A stretch of 64,000 bases of DNA from Stenotrophomonas indicatrix (GCF_002750975.1 NZ_PEJS01000001.1:1922001-1986000), one strand, 5' to 3'. Counted from the stretch's first letter, positions 18,416 through 27,420 are shown. Numbers and translations are program-made. The notes: generated from the letters alone by a model not told the origin.

Positions 18416-18473
18416 ATGCCGAATGCCAGCGACCTGCATTCGGATGTCACCCCCGCAACCCGGAACGCCGCCC

Positions 18474-19451
18474 ATGACGACCGAGAACTTCACCTTCAGC
18501 ATCACCCGTATTCCTTTCAACGAGGACTACCAGCCCGCTGACGGCACGCGAATCACCACCAACTTCGCCAACCTGGCCCGCGGCGAATCCCGCCAGGAAA
18601 ACCTGCGCAACACGCTCGGCATGATCAACAACCGCTTCAACGATCTGGCGCACTGGGACAACCCCAGCGCGGATCGCTACGCGGTCGAGCTGGACATCAT
18701 CTCGGTGGAGATGCACATCGATGGCAGCGACGGCAGCGATACGTTCCCGCTGATCGAGGTGCTGCGGCCGACCATCGTCGACACGCGTACCGGCGTGCGT
18801 ACGGAAGGCATCGTCGGCAACAATTTCTCCTCCTACGTCCGCGACTACGATTTCAGCGTCGTGCTGCCCGCCAGCAACGAAGGCAAGGCCACCTTCGGCA
18901 TTCCCGAAGACTTCGGCGATCTTCATGGCAAGCTGTTCAAGCACTTCCTGGCGTCCGACGCCTACCGTGCGCACTTCAGCAAGCCGCCGGTGATCTGCAT
19001 CAGCGTGTCCAGCAGCAAGACCTATCATCGCACCGAGAACCACCATCCCATCCTGGGCGTCGAGTATCGGCAAGGCGAGTTCTCCCCCACCGACCAGTAC
19101 TTTGACAAGATGGGGCTGCAGGTGCGCTACTTCATGCCGCCAGGCAGCGTCGCGCCACTGGCGTTCTACTTCCAGGGTGACCTGCTGGGCGACTACTCGA
19201 ACCTGGAACTGATCGGCACCATCAGCACGATGGAGGCCTTCCAGAAGATCTACCGCCCCGAGATCTACAACGCCAATTCCGTGGCGGGCAAGGTCTACCA
19301 GCCCAGCCTGAAGCACCAGGACTATTCGTCCACCCGCATCGTCTACGACCGCGAAGAGCGCAGCCAGCTGGCCGTCAAGCAAGGCCGGTTCACCGAAGAA
19401 CACTTCATCAAGCCGTACCGCGCCGTGCTTGAGCAGTGGGCCGCCCGCTGA
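18474..19451 (+). CDS. mesX: DUF1852 protein, MesX (partner of methionine synthase MesD)
   Basis: This is 325 residues matching DUF1852 throughout, starting MTTENFTFSITRIPFNEDY. It has no transmembrane segments and is cytosolic. Proteins of this family have been reported as MesX, needed together with MesD for folate-independent, oxygen-dependent methionine synthesis. It sits between an FMN reductase and the MesD gene, with 44 bases to MesD. The mechanism and methyl donor are not settled. The ATG at 18474 was chosen because it gives the family's N-terminus; the frame is open a little further upstream. Confidence 0.87.
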   Translation: MTTENFTFSITRIPFNEDYQPADGTRITTNFANLARGESRQENLRNTLGMINNRFNDLAHWDNPSADRYAVELDIISVEMHIDGSDGSDTFPLIEVLRPTIVDTRTGVRTEGIVGNNFSSYVRDYDFSVVLPASNEGKATFGIPEDFGDLHGKLFKHFLASDAYRAHFSKPPVICISVSSSKTYHRTENHHPILGVEYRQGEFSPTDQYFDKMGLQVRYFMPPGSVAPLAFYFQGDLLGDYSNLELIGTISTMEAFQKIYRPEIYNANSVAGKVYQPSLKHQDYSSTRIVYDREERSQLAVKQGRFTEEHFIKPYRAVLEQWAAR

Positions 19452-19495
19452 TCAGTCGATTCCCCCTTTCCCACCTGGACACAAGAAACAGCCCG

Positions 19496-20530
19496 ATGAA
19501 GAAACTACTGCCCACCTCGACCGCCGGCAGCCTGCCCAAGCCGTCCTGGCTTGCACAGCCGGAAAAGCTCTGGTCGCCCTGGAAGCTGCAGGATGAAGAG
19601 CTGCTGGAGGGCAAGCAGGATGCCCTGCGCCTGTCCCTGCAGGAGCAGCAGCATGCCGGCATCGACATCGTCAGTGATGGTGAGCAGACACGGCAGCATT
19701 TCGTCACCACGTTCATCGAGAACCTCAGTGGTGTCGATTTCGAGAAGCGTGAAACCGTCCGCATCCGCGACCGCTACGACGCCAGTGTGCCCACCGTGGT
19801 GAGCGCTGTCAGCCGCCCGAAGCCGGTGTTTGTGGAAGATGCGAAGTTCCTGCGCAGGCAGACTACGCAGCCGATCAAGTGGGCGCTGCCGGGCCCGATG
19901 ACCATGATCGACACGCTCTACGATGCGCACTACAAGAGCCGCGAAAAGCTGGCATGGGAGTTCGCCGGGATCCTCAACCAGGAAGCCAGGGAACTGGAGG
20001 CGGCCGGCGTCGACATCATCCAGTTCGACGAGCCTGCCTTCAACGTGTTCTTCGACGAAGTGAACGATTGGGGTGTCGCTGCACTGGAGCGCGCGGTCGA
20101 AGGGCTCAAGTGCGAAACCGCGGTGCATATCTGCTATGGCTACGGCATCAAGGCCAACACCGACTGGAAGCAGACGCTGGGTTCGGAATGGCGCCAGTAT
20201 GAAGAATCGTTCCCGAAGCTGCAGACGTCCAGCATCGACATCATCTCGCTGGAGTGCCACAACTCGCACGTGCCGATTGACCTGATCGAGTTGGTGCGCG
20301 GCAAGAAGGTGATGGTCGGTGCCATCGATGTGGCTTCCAGCACGGTCGAAACGCCGGAAGAAGTGGCCAACACGCTGCGCAAGGCCCTGCAGTTCGTGGA
20401 TGCTGACAAGCTCTACCCCAGCACCAATTGCGGCATGGCGCCGCTGTCGCGTGACGTAGCACGAGGCAAGCTGCGCGCGCTCAGCGCAGGTGCACAGATC
20501 ATCCGCGACGAGCTTCTGGCCCGCGGCTGA
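19496..20530 (+). CDS. mesD: Core methionine synthase (MetE catalytic-domain type), MesD
   Basis: This is 344 residues, corresponding only to the C-terminal catalytic barrel of MetE; the N-terminal folate-binding half is absent. The zinc ligands can be seen: His211 and Cys213 (HICYGYG), Glu253 (LECHNSH) and Cys312 (STNCGMAP). Homocysteine contacts are expected around FDEP (177-180). It transfers a methyl group to homocysteine. In the MesD subfamily this does not use the usual triglutamyl methyl-folate and needs MesX. It is the third gene of the operon beginning at 17834. Confidence 0.88.
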   Translation: MKKLLPTSTAGSLPKPSWLAQPEKLWSPWKLQDEELLEGKQDALRLSLQEQQHAGIDIVSDGEQTRQHFVTTFIENLSGVDFEKRETVRIRDRYDASVPTVVSAVSRPKPVFVEDAKFLRRQTTQPIKWALPGPMTMIDTLYDAHYKSREKLAWEFAGILNQEARELEAAGVDIIQFDEPAFNVFFDEVNDWGVAALERAVEGLKCETAVHICYGYGIKANTDWKQTLGSEWRQYEESFPKLQTSSIDIISLECHNSHVPIDLIELVRGKKVMVGAIDVASSTVETPEEVANTLRKALQFVDADKLYPSTNCGMAPLSRDVARGKLRALSAGAQIIRDELLARG

Positions 20531-20559
20531 GCAGGACGGCGCGCCTGCGGGCGCCCTGC
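20531..20559 (+). terminator. Possible hairpin terminator after mesD
   Basis: This GC-rich stem (GCAGG-ac-GGCGC pairing with GCGCC and CCTGC around an 8-base loop) lies directly after the mesD stop. No T-tract follows, so it is only a weak candidate. Confidence 0.35.
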
Positions 20560-20673
20560 CCAGCGCGTGATCTCTAGTCAATGCAGGTGGGGGGTGCCCC
20601 CACCTTATTGCAATTCATCTTCAACTCGGCTGCCGGCGAGCGTGCACCACTGACGTGCAACCGTACCCCCGCC

Positions 20674-20985
20674 TCACCTGCGCCCACGATAGGGCTCACA
20701 CCCCACCCCATCATTGTCACGATCAAGGTGGGGCCCATATCCAGGCTCTCCACGGCGCGCAGGTGCCGCACCGGCTGCGCGGGCTTCGGCGCAGTTTGCG
20801 AATGCACCTGATCTGCGCGCACGCCCTGGAGTGAAATTGTTGCGGGGTGCGTCGAAGTTGCGAGGTGCAACCGGGCCACCTCGATGGCAATGGTAGTCGC
20901 CCGTTGTGCGATTGGTATGGCAGCCGTTCTTGTCGAGACCGCCGCTGTGCGCTAACGCCTCGACAGGTAACGCCAATGCGATCAC
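20674..20985 (-). CDS. YHYH/Excalibur-domain exported protein
   Basis: This is 103 residues from a GTG. The mature start HSGGLDKNGCHTNRTTG and DYHCHRG form a YHYH-type module with paired Cys and His. The C-terminus (FANCAEARAAG, then DRDNDGVGCEP) is an Excalibur calcium-binding motif, DxDxDGxxCE. The protein is expected outside the membrane. The leader is odd. With the GTG start it is only about 12 residues and has no positive charge. The frame continues upstream as a hydrophobic stretch to a stop at 21028-21030 but offers no ATG, so a non-standard start such as ATT at 21018 or loss of the true start is possible. Confidence 0.7.
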   Translation of the reverse strand: MIALALPVEALAHSGGLDKNGCHTNRTTGDYHCHRGGPVAPRNFDAPRNNFTPGRARRSGAFANCAEARAAGAAPARRGEPGYGPHLDRDNDGVGCEPYRGRR

Positions 20986-21105
20986 GACCGCAAAAGTGAG
21001 ATTCGCGTGGATGACAATGCCCCCCTGTCAGGCGTGTTCCCCGCTGACAAGGCTAGCACGCGGCCTAGCCGTCCCGTCGGCTCGACGCTACAAGGCAAAG
21101 GCCGC

Positions 21106-21142
21106 GCGCCAGTGCGGGAGCCCACCGCTCCCACACTGGCGC
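21106..21142 (-). terminator. Long hairpin, 16-bp arms with one mismatch
   Basis: The arms at 21106-21121 and 21127-21142 pair at 15 of 16 positions around a 5-base loop. Read on the minus strand the hairpin lies 28 bases after the PHB depolymerase stop and is followed by a short TTT run, so it is a good terminator. Its core (GTGGGAGC) resembles REP-type palindromes, so it may be one copy of a dispersed repeat. Confidence 0.6.
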
Positions 21143-21169
21143 CGCCTCCCCTGCTCCTGCGCCCGAAAC

Positions 21170-22174
21170 TCAGCGCTGCTGATCCTTCAGGAACAGCCAG
21201 GTAATCAACGTGGCATCCGGGCCCTTGGGGTCGGTGAACGGCAACCCGGACTGGCTGCCGCTCCAGGCATGCCCCATCCCCTGCACCACGTAATGCTGGA
21301 CCAGCGTCCTGCCGCCATAGGTGTAAGAGTCAACCGTGTAGGCACGCCCACCCGGCACCTGGCCGTGGAAGGTGCTGGTCGGCACGTACTTCACCGAGTC
21401 GTTGTCCACGCCATCGTCGGCCAGGTCATTGGTCTGCAGGAACTGGCGCACGGCCTGCTGCCCGTTGATCGGGTTCACCGTGGCGTCGGCGGTGCCATGG
21501 AAGACCAGCACCGGGATCGGCCGCGGCGACGGCGAGCCCGAGCACTGCCACGCCAGCCGCCCGTTGCTGTCCGGTGAGTAGATGCTGCCGGCCAACAGCG
21601 CATAGGCACTGCCGGAAATCGTGGTCGCGCCCTTGTACATGCCGCCGGAATGGATCGCGCCCGCCGCGAACACATCCGAATAACAGGCCAGCATGATCGA
21701 AGTCATCGCCCCGCCGGCGGAAATGCCGGTGACGTACACCCGGTGCGGATCGATGCTGTAGCCCGCTTTCACCTTGTCCACGATGCCGGCCAGGATGGAG
21801 GCTTCGCCACTGTCGCGCGCCTGGTTGATCGGCAGCTGCCAGTTCCAGCAGCGTGCGGGGTTGGAGGTTACGTTCTGCCGCGGGTAGACCACGATGAAGC
21901 CTTCGGTGTCGGCGACCTCGTTGAAGCCGGAGGCCTCGCCCATCAGGTTCGGCCCGGTCACGCAGCCGTGCAGTACCAGCAGCAGGGGCAGTGGCCGCGT
22001 TTCATCGTAGCCGGCCGGCACCCACACCTGGTACTCGCGGGCGCCGAACAGATTGCCGTACAGGCCAACATCCCAATGTCCGGATGGGTCTGCCGCGGAG
22101 GCGGTACCCGTGGTGGCCAGCCAGGTGCACAGCAGCAGCATCAGCGCCTTGATTGAATCGATTCCAGATTTCAT
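21170..22174 (-). CDS. Secreted PHB depolymerase-family esterase
   Basis: This is 334 residues with a signal peptide (cleavage near TASAA, residue 28). It belongs to the LpqC/type 1 short-chain-length polyhydroxyalkanoate depolymerase family, an alpha/beta hydrolase. Seen motifs: oxyanion region LLVLHGC (66-71), nucleophile Ser152 in GISAGG, Asp230 in FHGTADAT and His302 in GMGHAW. Related enzymes act on PHB, but some are feruloyl or acetyl esterases, so the substrate is not proven. It follows the GntP permease gene by 87 bases on the same strand. The neighbourhood, with a 3-hydroxybutyrate oligomer hydrolase nearby, supports PHB. Confidence 0.82.
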   Translation of the reverse strand: MKSGIDSIKALMLLLCTWLATTGTASAADPSGHWDVGLYGNLFGAREYQVWVPAGYDETRPLPLLLVLHGCVTGPNLMGEASGFNEVADTEGFIVVYPRQNVTSNPARCWNWQLPINQARDSGEASILAGIVDKVKAGYSIDPHRVYVTGISAGGAMTSIMLACYSDVFAAGAIHSGGMYKGATTISGSAYALLAGSIYSPDSNGRLAWQCSGSPSPRPIPVLVFHGTADATVNPINGQQAVRQFLQTNDLADDGVDNDSVKYVPTSTFHGQVPGGRAYTVDSYTYGGRTLVQHYVVQGMGHAWSGSQSGLPFTDPKGPDATLITWLFLKDQQR

Positions 22175-22261
22175 GACCAGATCCTCATGCGTGAGTCGTG
22201 GATGAAGTGGTACCGGAAATCCTCGTGGACCGACCTTCCAGAGGGTGCTGCGACGCCGCTG

Positions 22262-23665
22262 TCAAACCCAGCCGGTGGCGTAGTAGATGCCGATCACCAC
22301 GAACACCGCGAGGGTCTTGATGATGGTCACTGCGAAAATGTCCTTGTAGGCCTGGCGATGGGTCAGCCCGGTGACCATCAGCAGGGTGATGACCGCACCG
22401 TTGTGCGGCAGGCTGTCCATGCCGCCCGATGCCATCGCGGCAACGCGATGCAGCACCTCCATCGGGATGCCGGCAGCCTGCGCGTTGGCGATGAAGGTCT
22501 CCGACATTGCCGCCAGGGCGATGCTCATGCCGCCCGATGCAGAGCCGGTGACGCCGGCAAGACCGGTTACGGTGACCGCTTCATGCAGCAGGGGGTCCTT
22601 GATCGCCCCCAGCGCGTTGGCCACCACCATGAAGCCGGGCAACGCGGCGATGACCGCGCCGAAGCCATATTCCGAGGCGGTGTTCATGGCTGCCAGCACG
22701 GCACCACCGATCGCCGCCTTGGTGCCTTCGGCAAACTGGGTGACCACCGGGCGCCAGGCCAGCGCCAGCACCGACAGGATGCCAACCAGCAGCGCGCCCA
22801 GCACGGCCCAGATTGCGGTGATCTTCGCCACGCCCTGCACCACCGGCGCGGCGCTGCCCATGATCGACGGCACGAAGCTGTGCTCCGCACCGTACCAGTG
22901 CGGTATGCCCAGGGTGAACAGCTTGTTGGACACAAACACCAGCAGCAGCGGCAGCACGGCAATGCCCGCGTGTGCCAGATGGGTGCCTGCGAACGGTGCC
23001 GGCTCGTTCACCAGGGTGCCCGGGTCTCCGTAGCCCTCGCCACTGCGCACCGCCGCGCGACGGCGCCACTCCAGGTAGGCCATGCCCACCGCAAGCACGA
23101 ACACACTGCCCAGCGTACCCAGCACCGGAGCCGCCCAGGTATCGGTGCCGAAGAACGTGGTCGGGATGATGTTCTGGATCTGCGGCGTGCCCGGCAATGC
23201 GTCCATGGTGAAGCTGAAGCCGCCCACCCCCAGCGTGGCCGGAATCAGGCGCTTGGGGATGTTGCTCTGGCGGAACATCTCGGCCGCGAACGGATAGACC
23301 GCGAACACCACCACGAACAATGACACGCCGCCGTAGGTGAGCAGGCCCGACACCAGCACGATCGACAGCATCGCCCGCTGCGGTCCGAACAAGCGGATCG
23401 CCGCACCCACGATCGAGCGGGAGAAGCCGGACAGTTCGATCAGCTTGCCGAACACCGCGCCCAGCAGGAACACCGGAAAGTATAGCTTGAGGAAGCCAAC
23501 CATCTTGTCCATGAACAAGCCGGTGAACATCGGTGCCACCAGCGAGGGATCGGTGAGCAGCACTGCGCCAAGCGCGGCGATGGGCGCGAACAGGATCACG
23601 CTGTAACCACGGTAGGCCACCAGGATGAGGAAGGCCAGCGCTGCAAGTACGATCAGTAACGACAT
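22262..23665 (-). CDS. GntP-family permease, possible 3-hydroxybutyrate transporter
   Basis: This is a 467-residue inner-membrane protein with about 12 hydrophobic segments over its whole length. The stretch MDALPGTPQIQNIIPTTFFG (residues about 151-170) and GSASGGMSIALAA near residue 376 are typical of the GntP branch that takes up small hydroxy acids. GntP-type permeases sit beside 3-hydroxybutyrate dehydrogenase in Pseudomonas, so 3-hydroxybutyrate uptake is the best guess here. It is first in a two-gene unit with the depolymerase and divergent from the TonB receptor across 157 bases that contain a perfect palindrome. Confidence 0.85.
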   Translation of the reverse strand: MSLLIVLAALAFLILVAYRGYSVILFAPIAALGAVLLTDPSLVAPMFTGLFMDKMVGFLKLYFPVFLLGAVFGKLIELSGFSRSIVGAAIRLFGPQRAMLSIVLVSGLLTYGGVSLFVVVFAVYPFAAEMFRQSNIPKRLIPATLGVGGFSFTMDALPGTPQIQNIIPTTFFGTDTWAAPVLGTLGSVFVLAVGMAYLEWRRRAAVRSGEGYGDPGTLVNEPAPFAGTHLAHAGIAVLPLLLVFVSNKLFTLGIPHWYGAEHSFVPSIMGSAAPVVQGVAKITAIWAVLGALLVGILSVLALAWRPVVTQFAEGTKAAIGGAVLAAMNTASEYGFGAVIAALPGFMVVANALGAIKDPLLHEAVTVTGLAGVTGSASGGMSIALAAMSETFIANAQAAGIPMEVLHRVAAMASGGMDSLPHNGAVITLLMVTGLTHRQAYKDIFAVTIIKTLAVFVVIGIYYATGWV

Positions 23666-23721
23666 ACGGCGCTTCCGGGTGGGGACGCGCCCAGTATCCG
23701 GATCTGGCGACCGCTGCCGAC

Positions 23722-23735
23722 TGGACCTAGGTCCA
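23722..23735. promoter_or_regulatory. Perfect 14-bp palindrome TGGACCTAGGTCCA in divergent promoter
   Basis: It lies 57 bases before the GntP permease start and 87 bases before the TonB receptor start. Its core matches the inverted repeat at 31517-31530 at 10 of 12 positions (GnACCwAGGTnC), making it a candidate operator for a shared regulator, probably the LuxR-type protein at 30803. Confidence 0.6.
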
Positions 23736-23822
23736 CTCGCCGGTGCGCAACCGCGCCGCTAGCCTAGCGTCCATGGGTGGCAATGGGCCATTCGCCGCGT
23801 ACATGCCTTGGGGGAGGACCGA

Positions 23823-26021
23823 ATGAAACGGAATTGCTTGAGCCTGATGATCGGCACACTGCTGGCCACCGGGCCGGTTCTGGCGCAGGACGCACCGCAG
23901 GGCGCGCCGGCAGCCGCCCGCACCGCTTCGGCCACCAACCTGGACAGCATCACGGTGACCGCACGCAAGCGCGAGGAAACCCTGCAGGAGGTGCCGGTTG
24001 CCGTCACCGCCTTTACGTCCGAAGCCCTGGACAAGATGAACGTCCAGGACATCAGCGACCTTGATGGACAGGTCCCCAACCTGACCATCTACGCGGCGCG
24101 CGGCGCCAGCAGCACGGTCACCGCCTACATCCGCGGTGTTGGCCAGTCCGACCCTACCTGGGGCGCTGACCCGGGCGTGGGCATCTACCTGGACGACGTC
24201 TACATCGCCCGTCCGCAGGGTGCGTTGCTGGACGTGTTCGATGTCTCGCGCATCGAGGTGCTGCGCGGTCCGCAGGGCACGCTGTACGGCAAGAACACCA
24301 TCGGCGGTGCCATCAAGTACATCTCGCGCGGCCTGCCCACCCAGACCGAAGGCTTCGCCCAGATCACCGTCGGCAACTACAGCCAGTTGGACGCCAAGGC
24401 GGCGATCGGCGGCCCGATCGGCGGGGCCGACAGCGGCCTGCGCGCGCGCGTGGCGGTGGCCAGCATGAATCGTGACGGCTTCGGCGAGAACACCTTCACC
24501 AACCAGCCGGTCAGTGACAAGCAAATCAATGCGGCGCGCTTCAACCTGGGTGCGTACGCGGGCGACGACTTCGACGTGCAGTTCGCTTTGGACTGGATCG
24601 ACGACCAGTCCGGCATGCGTGGCTCGAAGATGCTGGCACCCAACCCGTTCGTGCGCGCCTACCCGCCGATGGATGACCGCTACGACATCCGCTCGGGCAT
24701 GCGCAACCTCAACAGCGTGGAGACCAAGGGCGCCTCGGCCACGGTGAACTGGCGGCCCAGCGAAGACGTTGCGCTGAAATACGTGGTGGCCAAGCGCGAG
24801 TCGGACAGCGACGCGAACATCGACTTCGACAGCACGCCGGTCAAGCTGGCCGATGTAGGTGGCTCTTACCATGACGACCAGGTCAGCAACGAGGTGCAGC
24901 TGAACTACGATGCCGGCGGCCGCGTGCGGGGCGTGGTGGGCCTGTACCAGTTCAGTGGCGAGGCCGGCGGCCAGATCCGCAACAACTTCTTCAACCTGCA
25001 GTTCGGCGACACCCGCGGCAAGGTGCTGACCGACAGCATCGCACTGTATGCCGACTGGACGTTCGATCTGACCAGCAAGCTGAAGCTGGACGTCGGCGCC
25101 CGCTACACCGACGAGGACAAGCGCGCGATCGTGCTCAACCGCTTCTACTCCGATGCGACGTTCACCCGTCCGATCGCGGTCGCCGCCGATTTCGACAAGA
25201 AGACCAATTTCAAGAACGTCTCGCCCAAGGTGTCGCTGGATTACCAGATCACCCCGGACATCATGGTCTACGGCCTGGCCACGCGTGGCTTCAAGTCCGG
25301 CGGCTACAACATCCGCGCCAATGCCGTTGCCGTGCCACGCTCGGCCGAGCCGTTCGATGACGAGACGGTCGACAGCTTCGAGATCGGCAGCAAGATGGCC
25401 TTCCTCGACCAGCGCCTGTTCCTGAACTTGTCGGCGTTCCACAACAAGTACAAGGACATCCAGTTGTCGGTGTTCACCGGCATCGATACCAACGGCGACG
25501 GTGTCGACGATGCCTTCTTCGGCGACTTCACCAATGCCGGCGCCGGCACCATCAACGGCCTGGAAATCGAGTACCAGTACCTGCCCAGCCAGCACTGGCT
25601 GATCTCCGGCAACCTGGCCTGGCTGGATGCCAAGTATGACGAGTACATGGACCGCGGCGTCAACGTGGCCAAGCAGATGAAGTTCACCAACGCGCCGGAC
25701 TTCTCGGGCGCATTGAACGTGGAGTACCGCACCGACCTGGCCAATGGCAGCAACCTGTCCGCACGGGTGAGCTACAGCTACCAGAGTGAAGTGTGGCCGA
25801 CCACCGATCTGAGCCCGGTGATCCGCCAGGACGGCTACGGGCTGGTCAATGCCGGCGTGACCTGGAAGCTTGACGACGCCTGGACCTTCTCGCTGCAGGG
25901 CACCAACCTGGCCGACAAGGAGTACCGCACCACCGGTTACAACATTCCGGCGGTCGGCACGCTGATTGGTTTCTATGGGCCGCCGCGCCAATATAGCCTC
26001 AGCGTCCGTTACGATTTCTAG
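23823..26021 (+). CDS. TonB-dependent outer-membrane receptor
   Basis: This is 732 residues. A signal peptide (to about QDAP, residue 22) is followed by a TonB box-like stretch (DSITVTARKREETLQEVPV), the plug domain (about 45-160) and a 22-strand barrel ending in the aromatic C-terminus SLSVRYDF. The ATG at 23823 has a strong ribosome site (GGGGAGGA, 23811-23818). It starts an apparent operon with an alpha/beta hydrolase 11 bases downstream and a coupled MaoC-type gene. No siderophore genes are near. The surroundings suggest a role in bringing hydroxybutyrate oligomers or related esters across the outer membrane; this is inference. Confidence 0.92.
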   Translation: MKRNCLSLMIGTLLATGPVLAQDAPQGAPAAARTASATNLDSITVTARKREETLQEVPVAVTAFTSEALDKMNVQDISDLDGQVPNLTIYAARGASSTVTAYIRGVGQSDPTWGADPGVGIYLDDVYIARPQGALLDVFDVSRIEVLRGPQGTLYGKNTIGGAIKYISRGLPTQTEGFAQITVGNYSQLDAKAAIGGPIGGADSGLRARVAVASMNRDGFGENTFTNQPVSDKQINAARFNLGAYAGDDFDVQFALDWIDDQSGMRGSKMLAPNPFVRAYPPMDDRYDIRSGMRNLNSVETKGASATVNWRPSEDVALKYVVAKRESDSDANIDFDSTPVKLADVGGSYHDDQVSNEVQLNYDAGGRVRGVVGLYQFSGEAGGQIRNNFFNLQFGDTRGKVLTDSIALYADWTFDLTSKLKLDVGARYTDEDKRAIVLNRFYSDATFTRPIAVAADFDKKTNFKNVSPKVSLDYQITPDIMVYGLATRGFKSGGYNIRANAVAVPRSAEPFDDETVDSFEIGSKMAFLDQRLFLNLSAFHNKYKDIQLSVFTGIDTNGDGVDDAFFGDFTNAGAGTINGLEIEYQYLPSQHWLISGNLAWLDAKYDEYMDRGVNVAKQMKFTNAPDFSGALNVEYRTDLANGSNLSARVSYSYQSEVWPTTDLSPVIRQDGYGLVNAGVTWKLDDAWTFSLQGTNLADKEYRTTGYNIPAVGTLIGFYGPPRQYSLSVRYDF

Positions 26022-26032
26022 GAAGCTCCTGC

Positions 26033-26911
26033 ATGACACCGTCTTACGATGATCTGTACTGGAAAAGTGACGATGGCCTGCGCCTGCATGCGCGTGACCA
26101 TGCACCTGCAGGCGCGGAGCCGGCGCGCGGCACCGTGGTCTGCATCCCCGGCCTGACCCGCAATGGCGCCGACTTCGATGCCCTTGCGCAATCGTTGACC
26201 GCCGTCGGCTGGCGGGTGATCGCAGTTGACCTGCGTGGACGCGCAGGTTCGGAACGCGCATCGGACCCGTCCAGCTACAACCCGCGCACCTATGCCGACG
26301 ACATGGTGGCGCTGCTGCGGTCGCAGAACATCGACAAGGCGGTTTTCATCGGCACCTCGCTGGGGGTGCTGGTCACCATCACCCTGGCCTCGCGTGCGCC
26401 CGGGCTGATCGCCGTGGCAGTTCTGAACGATGCCGGCCCCAAGGTGCCGCGCGAAGCGCTGGCGCGGATCGGCAAGTATGCCGGCAAGCCCGTGCCGCCG
26501 ATGGACCTGGCACAGGCCACGACCTATGTGGAGTCCATCGGCAAGGCCGCGTTCCCGCGCTTCACCGCCGACGACTGGCGGGCGATGGCCGTACGCACGT
26601 TCCGCCAGCGCAGCGATGGCCTGCTGGAACTGGACTACGACCCGGCGGTGATCCGCACCACGCGGCCGTGGCTGCTGTGGCTGCTGCGCCCGGTGCTGTG
26701 GCGCGCCGTGCGTGGGCTGACCGCACGCGTGCCAGTGCTGGTGGTTCGTGGGGCGTTGTCGGACATCCTGCCTGCCGATGTCGCGCAGCAGATGGCCGCC
26801 ACGTCGCCCAACGCCCGCCTCGTTGAGGTGCCGGAGGTAGGCCATGCGCCGATGCTGTCCGAGCCCGAGGCGCGTGACGCGATCCTGGCATTGCTGGAGT
26901 GCGTGCGATGA
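26033..26911 (+). CDS. Alpha/beta hydrolase, cytosolic
   Basis: This is 292 residues without a signal peptide. The nucleophile is Ser109 in GTSLG. VVCIPGLTRNG near residue 35 forms the oxyanion region. Asp in RGALSDILP and His in VGHAP near residue 271 complete the triad. It lies 11 bases after the TonB receptor and overlaps the MaoC gene by ATGA, so the three are one operon. In context it may split imported hydroxybutyrate dimers or oligomers, or a related ester. Sequence alone does not give the substrate. Confidence 0.85.
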   Translation: MTPSYDDLYWKSDDGLRLHARDHAPAGAEPARGTVVCIPGLTRNGADFDALAQSLTAVGWRVIAVDLRGRAGSERASDPSSYNPRTYADDMVALLRSQNIDKAVFIGTSLGVLVTITLASRAPGLIAVAVLNDAGPKVPREALARIGKYAGKPVPPMDLAQATTYVESIGKAAFPRFTADDWRAMAVRTFRQRSDGLLELDYDPAVIRTTRPWLLWLLRPVLWRAVRGLTARVPVLVVRGALSDILPADVAQQMAATSPNARLVEVPEVGHAPMLSEPEARDAILALLECVR

Positions 26912-27393
26912 GTTCCGGCGTTTCGATGGATGCGCTGCCTGCCGCCCTGCAGGCCCTGCACCAATGGGCGGCAAGCGAGCGGCTGAGCGGCAGCACGCGC
27001 ATCGCGCAGTCGCGCATCAATGCTTTCGCCGAGGCCACCGGTGACCACAATTGGATCCACACCGATCCTGCCCGCGCACGGACCGGCCTGCCGGGCGGGC
27101 AGACCATCGCCCATGGGTTCCTTCTGCTCTCGCTTACCGTAGAGGACGACGTGGCGGCCCTGGCCGGTTTTCCCGGCATCGCCCACGTACTGAACTACGG
27201 CTTGAACAAGGTCCGCTTCCTGGCGCCGGTGCCGAGTGGTTCCGAGGTACGGGTGCGCTCGCAGCTGATGTCCTTGGAAGCGCGCAGGCCCGGGCAGTGG
27301 CTGCTGACCCAGCACAAGACCGTGGAAGTGGTTCCCGCCGGCGAGACAGCCGTGGTCGCCGAACAGTTGTCGCTGATCGTACTCGCCGACTAG
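26908..27393 (+). CDS. MaoC-type hydratase, (R)-3-hydroxyacyl-CoA dehydratase-like
   Basis: This is a 161-residue hot-dog-fold protein of the MaoC/NodN group. The catalytic pair of this family is visible as Asp46 and His51 in GDHNWIHTD, with PGGQTIAHG after it. Such enzymes interconvert (R)-3-hydroxyacyl-CoA and trans-2-enoyl-CoA, as PhaJ does in polyhydroxyalkanoate metabolism. Its start overlaps the hydrolase stop (ATGA). With the acyl-CoA ligase at 33436 it could take 3-hydroxybutyryl-CoA to crotonyl-CoA. Confidence 0.82.
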   Translation: MSSGVSMDALPAALQALHQWAASERLSGSTRIAQSRINAFAEATGDHNWIHTDPARARTGLPGGQTIAHGFLLLSLTVEDDVAALAGFPGIAHVLNYGLNKVRFLAPVPSGSEVRVRSQLMSLEARRPGQWLLTQHKTVEVVPAGETAVVAEQLSLIVLAD

Positions 27394-27420
27394 CGCCGCA
27401 CCGTCCTCCCGCGCGGGGCG

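Noticed and set aside
23727..26261. 844-codon open frame on the minus strand
   Set aside because: It is antisense to the TonB receptor and its composition (Val, His, Arg, Ala) is that of a complement frame; the receptor has clear domain structure.
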